Source: Anticarsia gemmatalis (Eukaryota; Arthropoda; Insecta; Lepidoptera; Erebidae). Taken from it: a stretch of 64,000 bases of DNA. The stretch lies in the NCBI RefSeq assembly GCF_050436995.1, contig NC_134762.1, forward strand, positions 10,624,167 to 10,688,166, written 5' to 3'. This document shows, one piece after another, positions 59,944 to 64,000 of the stretch. The notes under the pieces were generated by a model. It searched no databases. It was not told where the DNA came from and was given only the letters and a program-made list of their open reading frames with translations. Made by a program: the position numbers and the translations under genes. Position 1 is the first letter of the stretch. Each line of letters opens with the position of its first letter.

Positions 59944-62900
59944 TATATGTCTATTATTGTTATAAATATGTATATATTTCTTTCATCACACAAAGTCCCG
60001 TTATTGTCGACGCGATAACCTCTCTTGAGTTTCTCAAGAACTCTCCAATTTGAGCGGGATTCTGTATAGGTTAAGCTTTGTTTTGTAAATAAGATGGATA
60101 ATGGCTGTCTCAATGATCTCTTTCTAATAATAAGAAAATTTTCTGTAGCTTTCAAGTTAGTGCTTATCTAAATCTGTTCAGCGGTTTAGCCATGAACAAG
60201 TAACACATATTTTTGTTTCTCGAAAATATTGTGAAAAATAAAGTCTTTCCATAATAATAAGTACCTATATAATATATGTCTTTACATATCAGGTATCACA
60301 TATGAAAAGTTCTATCTAAAGTTATGAATTTAATGCTAACATATTACAAGAGTTTTAAATACTAGCGCATCTACTGTCCGACAACTTAGTACGCTTTATT
60401 TTATTTATATATTATTTGTATTTTCAAAGCAGATATGTAGATAGATATGATACAATGTATCAAGAAAAGGACAGTCAGCTGCATAAGCCTACAAGTCAAT
60501 GAAGAACCAAAATCTGAATTTAGTAACTCCGCCAGTCGCGAACCATACTATAAAGAATATACCTTTCTATAAAGCTCTCTACAGTCTCTACTAAATGGTT
60601 GGTCTATAAGCATTACGTCTATAGAATGCGATCATTTGTGTCAATTATAGGTACCAAACAGAATAAGGTTAGTTTCTAACCAACTTCAAGTTTACAAGTA
60701 AAAAACAAGACCTATAATAAATCGTGTGAAAACAATAGTGCAGTGAGCAAACGTGTCGGAAACTCACGATCAACTCAATACTATTTTTTACTTGAGGCAT
60801 TGAACTTATCAACCACAATACATTTGCTATCAATAACTACCCTTTCCCAATGTAATAAGGTTCAATTTCGCTTAATGATCAGTCGAGTTATGTTTGTTTT
60901 TTGCTATGAAGTTATTTCGCGTACAATTTTCTTTCTGCGTGTTTAATCGTTTCTATTGTAATGGAATAAGGTTTATTCTTGCTTGTCTTGTTTTTATGTA
61001 TGTTTGTATGTTTTGTAGTTGTTTCGCATGAAGTTCAAGGTTCTATTTCCGGATGATTACTGCGTGAAGCTGTGCGGTTAATTGTGCTCTCGTGATTGGT
61101 TGGATTGTTTGAGAATTATTGGCTTAATGATGCTTAGTTACTTATTGTTGTGTACATTATTTGTTTTACTAATATTCATGTTGTACATTATAGTTATTTA
61201 CACAATCTTTAAATCTTAATGTCTTTGCTTAAATGCTTTGCCAAATACAACCATAAACGACTACCTTTAAACACACAAAAGCTTGTTAGTTTTTGAAGGA
61301 ACGTACCTATGACGAATCCATTTTCCGATACCTAAAGGCCTTTTTCAGATGATTGAAGTAACGACAGTTATGTTTGTTCACAATCTATCACTGCAAATTT
61401 CACCTAAATCGGCAAATCCGTACATCTGAAAAAGCGTAGCAGTCAGACAGGCAAACAATCGTTTACTTTATATAATATTGGTATGAATTATACCTGAAAT
61501 ACTTAAATTCCATTTAAGATCTGCCTACTCTAATTTCCTACATTATCACAGCTATATACTATTTACGGCGACAGTAATGTACAAACGACTGACATTTGCC
61601 CTATCATTCAGTACAGTAAGTAAAGTTTACGTGACCTTTCTACCAGTTTAGTGCGTTTATGTCAACAAATTGTTCCCAAACGTGCTGTACAAGTAATAAA
61701 CTTAGCACTGACGTTTTTATATAGCTTTTACTATAGGAATTAGGGAGAAAACTTCTGAGAAGACTGTATAGGAATGCTGGCTGATTTGGCTTTGGTTTGA
61801 CAGTGGTGTAACATTTTTGCTATTATATTGGATGAGAGATTAAGACTGAGTAAAAAATATCTGTTATTTATTAAAATAGCTGTAGTCGATGATGCGTACC
61901 GCAATAGAACTAGACGCCCATCGCATCACTTAGACTTTTTTCTGAAAACTGGATTAATTGACTTGTTTTATGGGTGTAATACGCCATTGATTCTGTTACT
62001 TTTACTACTTCTACCCAAAATTGATAGTTTTAGGCGTGTATCCGTCATTGTAAATTTCGAAGACAAAGCAAAATGATTTAGGATCTAATAAAAAAAAACT
62101 GTAATCATCACTTTTAAGTTAATATACATTAATCTATCACTTAACACCCACTAGCTAACATTATCTAAAATAAATATACAATACTATTCATAATCGACTC
62201 GTTAAAACTGCGATAGTTTCCATCAACATCCTAATATATATCTTTAGAACCTTTTAATCAGAAGTAGGTAGTAACATAAAATAAATTATAAACTACGATC
62301 TTACGCACGCGACTTTGCGTGAAAAACCCTATGAAATAAGAAATATCCTATGTCTTACTTAACTCAGCTTTATTCAAATTGTATAGGTAACATTACGCTG
62401 AGTCGTTACACGACAGAAGGAATAGACAGATCTATAGATCTATGTTTGACCTCAAATAAATATAAAAATAAGCATTAATATCCCACTGCAGGGCAAGGAC
62501 CACTCCCGTAATGATCTCAATCAACAAATATTTAAAAGGATTCATTTTAACATACATTTATTTTCATTAATTAATCGTAGCGCTTGAAAGTATAACAAAA
62601 AAATATCTTTACAAACTTTCACGTTTATAATCATAATACTTTATCGATTATAGACTGTATACAGAAATAAATCTTTCAATACATCGCCTATATAAACTGT
62701 ATCATGTTTACAAATACGTATCGCCCGAGAATAAAAATAAAATGGCTTCCTAGTGATGTAGGTAGTGCTTTGATCTTAGCAGTTTGAAGTTTTCTAGTGT
62801 TTAAGTTAAAGTTAGACTTGAAGTTTCGATTGCTTTGTTCTTAATCGATGGTCTGGAAGATAGTTTATTTATTTTTGAGAAAATGGGTACTTAGGTATTG

Positions 62901-63105
62901 AAAGTAGTATTAAATTAAGTAACAATATTGTTACTATGCATTATTATAGTTGCTTTAGTTAAATCATTGAATTAAGTTTTATTTTATAGTGATTTTACTA
63001 CGAGTACTTATGACCCTTCGACTAACGATCAACTGATCGAGAGGACTCGTCTCGTGGCCCTCGTGTGATGAGCACAAGTATCTGCTCTGAGCCTAGTCGT
63101 AAACA

Positions 63106-63296
63106 TCTAATATATAAAATTCTCGCGTCACAGTTTTCGTTGCCATACTCCTCCGAAACGGCTTGACCGATTCTCATGAAATTTTGTGAGCATATTAAGT
63201 AGGTCTGAGAATCGGCCAACATCTATTTTTCATACCCCTAAGTGACACATTTTTTTTTTAGGTATATGGCAAAACCAAGTCTGCCGGGTCAGCTAG
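63106..63296 (+). mobile_element. Helitron, third family, complete
   Basis: Begins TCTAATATATAAAATTCTCG after A and ends GCCGGGTCAGCTAG before T. Contains CCTCCGAAACGGCTTGACCG, common in moth Helitrons of this type. 191 bp, internally shortened. An antisense frame of 66 codons here is chance. Confidence 0.75.
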
Positions 63297-64000
63297 TATC
63301 TATACATATAAGTATGTATTTAGAAGTACATAAATACACATATTTATCAGTTATGTGGTTACAATAGTACAAGCTGTGCTTAGTTTTGAATTAGACGACT
63401 GTCAGTTTGTCCTGTTATTTAATTAAGTGATAAAATCATGCCTTAGTAACACAATAACTTCTCCATAAAGTACCTACAAGCAACAAACTATAAGTACAAA
63501 CTTAATGCTTAAGTAACTAAATGTTAGAACATTATTTCTTGGGCATCCCTACCCACACGATATATCCAATCTGAGCAATACTAGCCGTCTCTGGAGGCGT
63601 CTACCGATTGCTAGCAGACGTTATAAGTTCCCTCAGGACTTGGTGTACAGTCAGCAAACAAATATACTGAATACGGTCGTGTTAGCTCACGAGATTAGTA
63701 GTAAGTGCGCGGAGAAAAAGTATATGAGTTTGATCGCAATGAGTTTCTAACGTTATGAAGTTTGTAATTTATTTGATAGTATTTTATCAGAATTCTATTA
63801 CGTGATGAAACATTTTTGATTATTTGACAGAGAAGTAACACACTATCTACTTAAATACTGACTATTTTTTAATACATTTGGCAACTCTGACATAACATAA
63901 TAAGTCTACTTCAAAAGTGGTTAGTCGTAACTAAACGGTTTCAAAAAAACAAGACTTCAAAACAAAATTAAGAGAATTTATGAAGAGTTTTGGTATATAA

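Larger units (their letters stand above)
58475..64000. other. Right flank, no further exon recognised
   Basis: If the 58.4 kb exon is real its acceptor implies a more upstream exon to the right. None was recognisable here by GC content or initiator plus donor. The stretch holds a LINE-tail fragment, two Helitrons, and otherwise unremarkable AT-rich sequence at 59950-63000 and 63300-64000. Confidence 0.4.

Overview
This window is eukaryotic nuclear DNA, almost certainly from a moth or butterfly (Lepidoptera). It is AT-rich, gene-poor and intron-like. It is full of dispersed elements of kinds I recognise from lepidopteran genomes: short Helitrons that begin TC and end CTAG, tRNA-derived SINEs, hAT and other TIR elements, and repeats recalling LINE tails. 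No ORF is both long and convincing. Most ATG-to-stop frames are chance frames or repeat-derived.

The best gene evidence is a set of short GC-rich coding exons on the minus strand: 47643-47751, 47162-47306, 46472-46601 and 22740-22856. Each has a consensus acceptor and donor, and their phases chain without conflict (0-1, 1-2, 2-0, 0-0). The joined product has a Gly-rich N-terminus and an Arg/Lys-rich amphipathic stretch (GRFLRGLRRMFKRRG). A Ser-rich linker follows, then an S-x-S-H-D-S-V-F motif and an acidic/proline-rich segment. This order resembles the N-terminus of the vertebrate CRACD/KIAA1211 (DUF4592) actin-capping regulators. The family call is recollection of a motif pattern, not a search result. 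The last two exons are separated by about 23.6 kb, and the gene must continue beyond coordinate 1.

Other minus-strand transcription candidates lie in the same gene. A possible 5'UTR exon at 58416-58474 contains a perfect RFX X-box. Possible initiator-plus-donor first exons sit at 41424-41576 and 15904-16077. The most interesting is a first exon near 31904-32189. It carries an ATG and 33 codons, and its phase-0 donor matches the phase-0 acceptor of the 22.8 kb exon, which would give an alternative N-terminus.

The rest is mobile DNA. Two hAT-type elements keep exact 8-bp target duplications (4.6 and 13.1 kb). A PIF/Harbinger deletion derivative at 53.9-54.6 kb retains convergent starts of two ORFs. 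At least nine Helitron-type elements are present, two of which appear to have gained a new 3' end by read-through. Several TIR/foldback families occur, along with SINEs, a LINE 3' remnant, a three-unit tandem repeat at 39.85-40.24 kb, and six copies of one 250-380 bp repeat. Possible regulatory sequence includes two identical RFX X-boxes, a pair of FTZ-F1-like sites at 52.08 kb, and a CRE palindrome at 56.04 kb.
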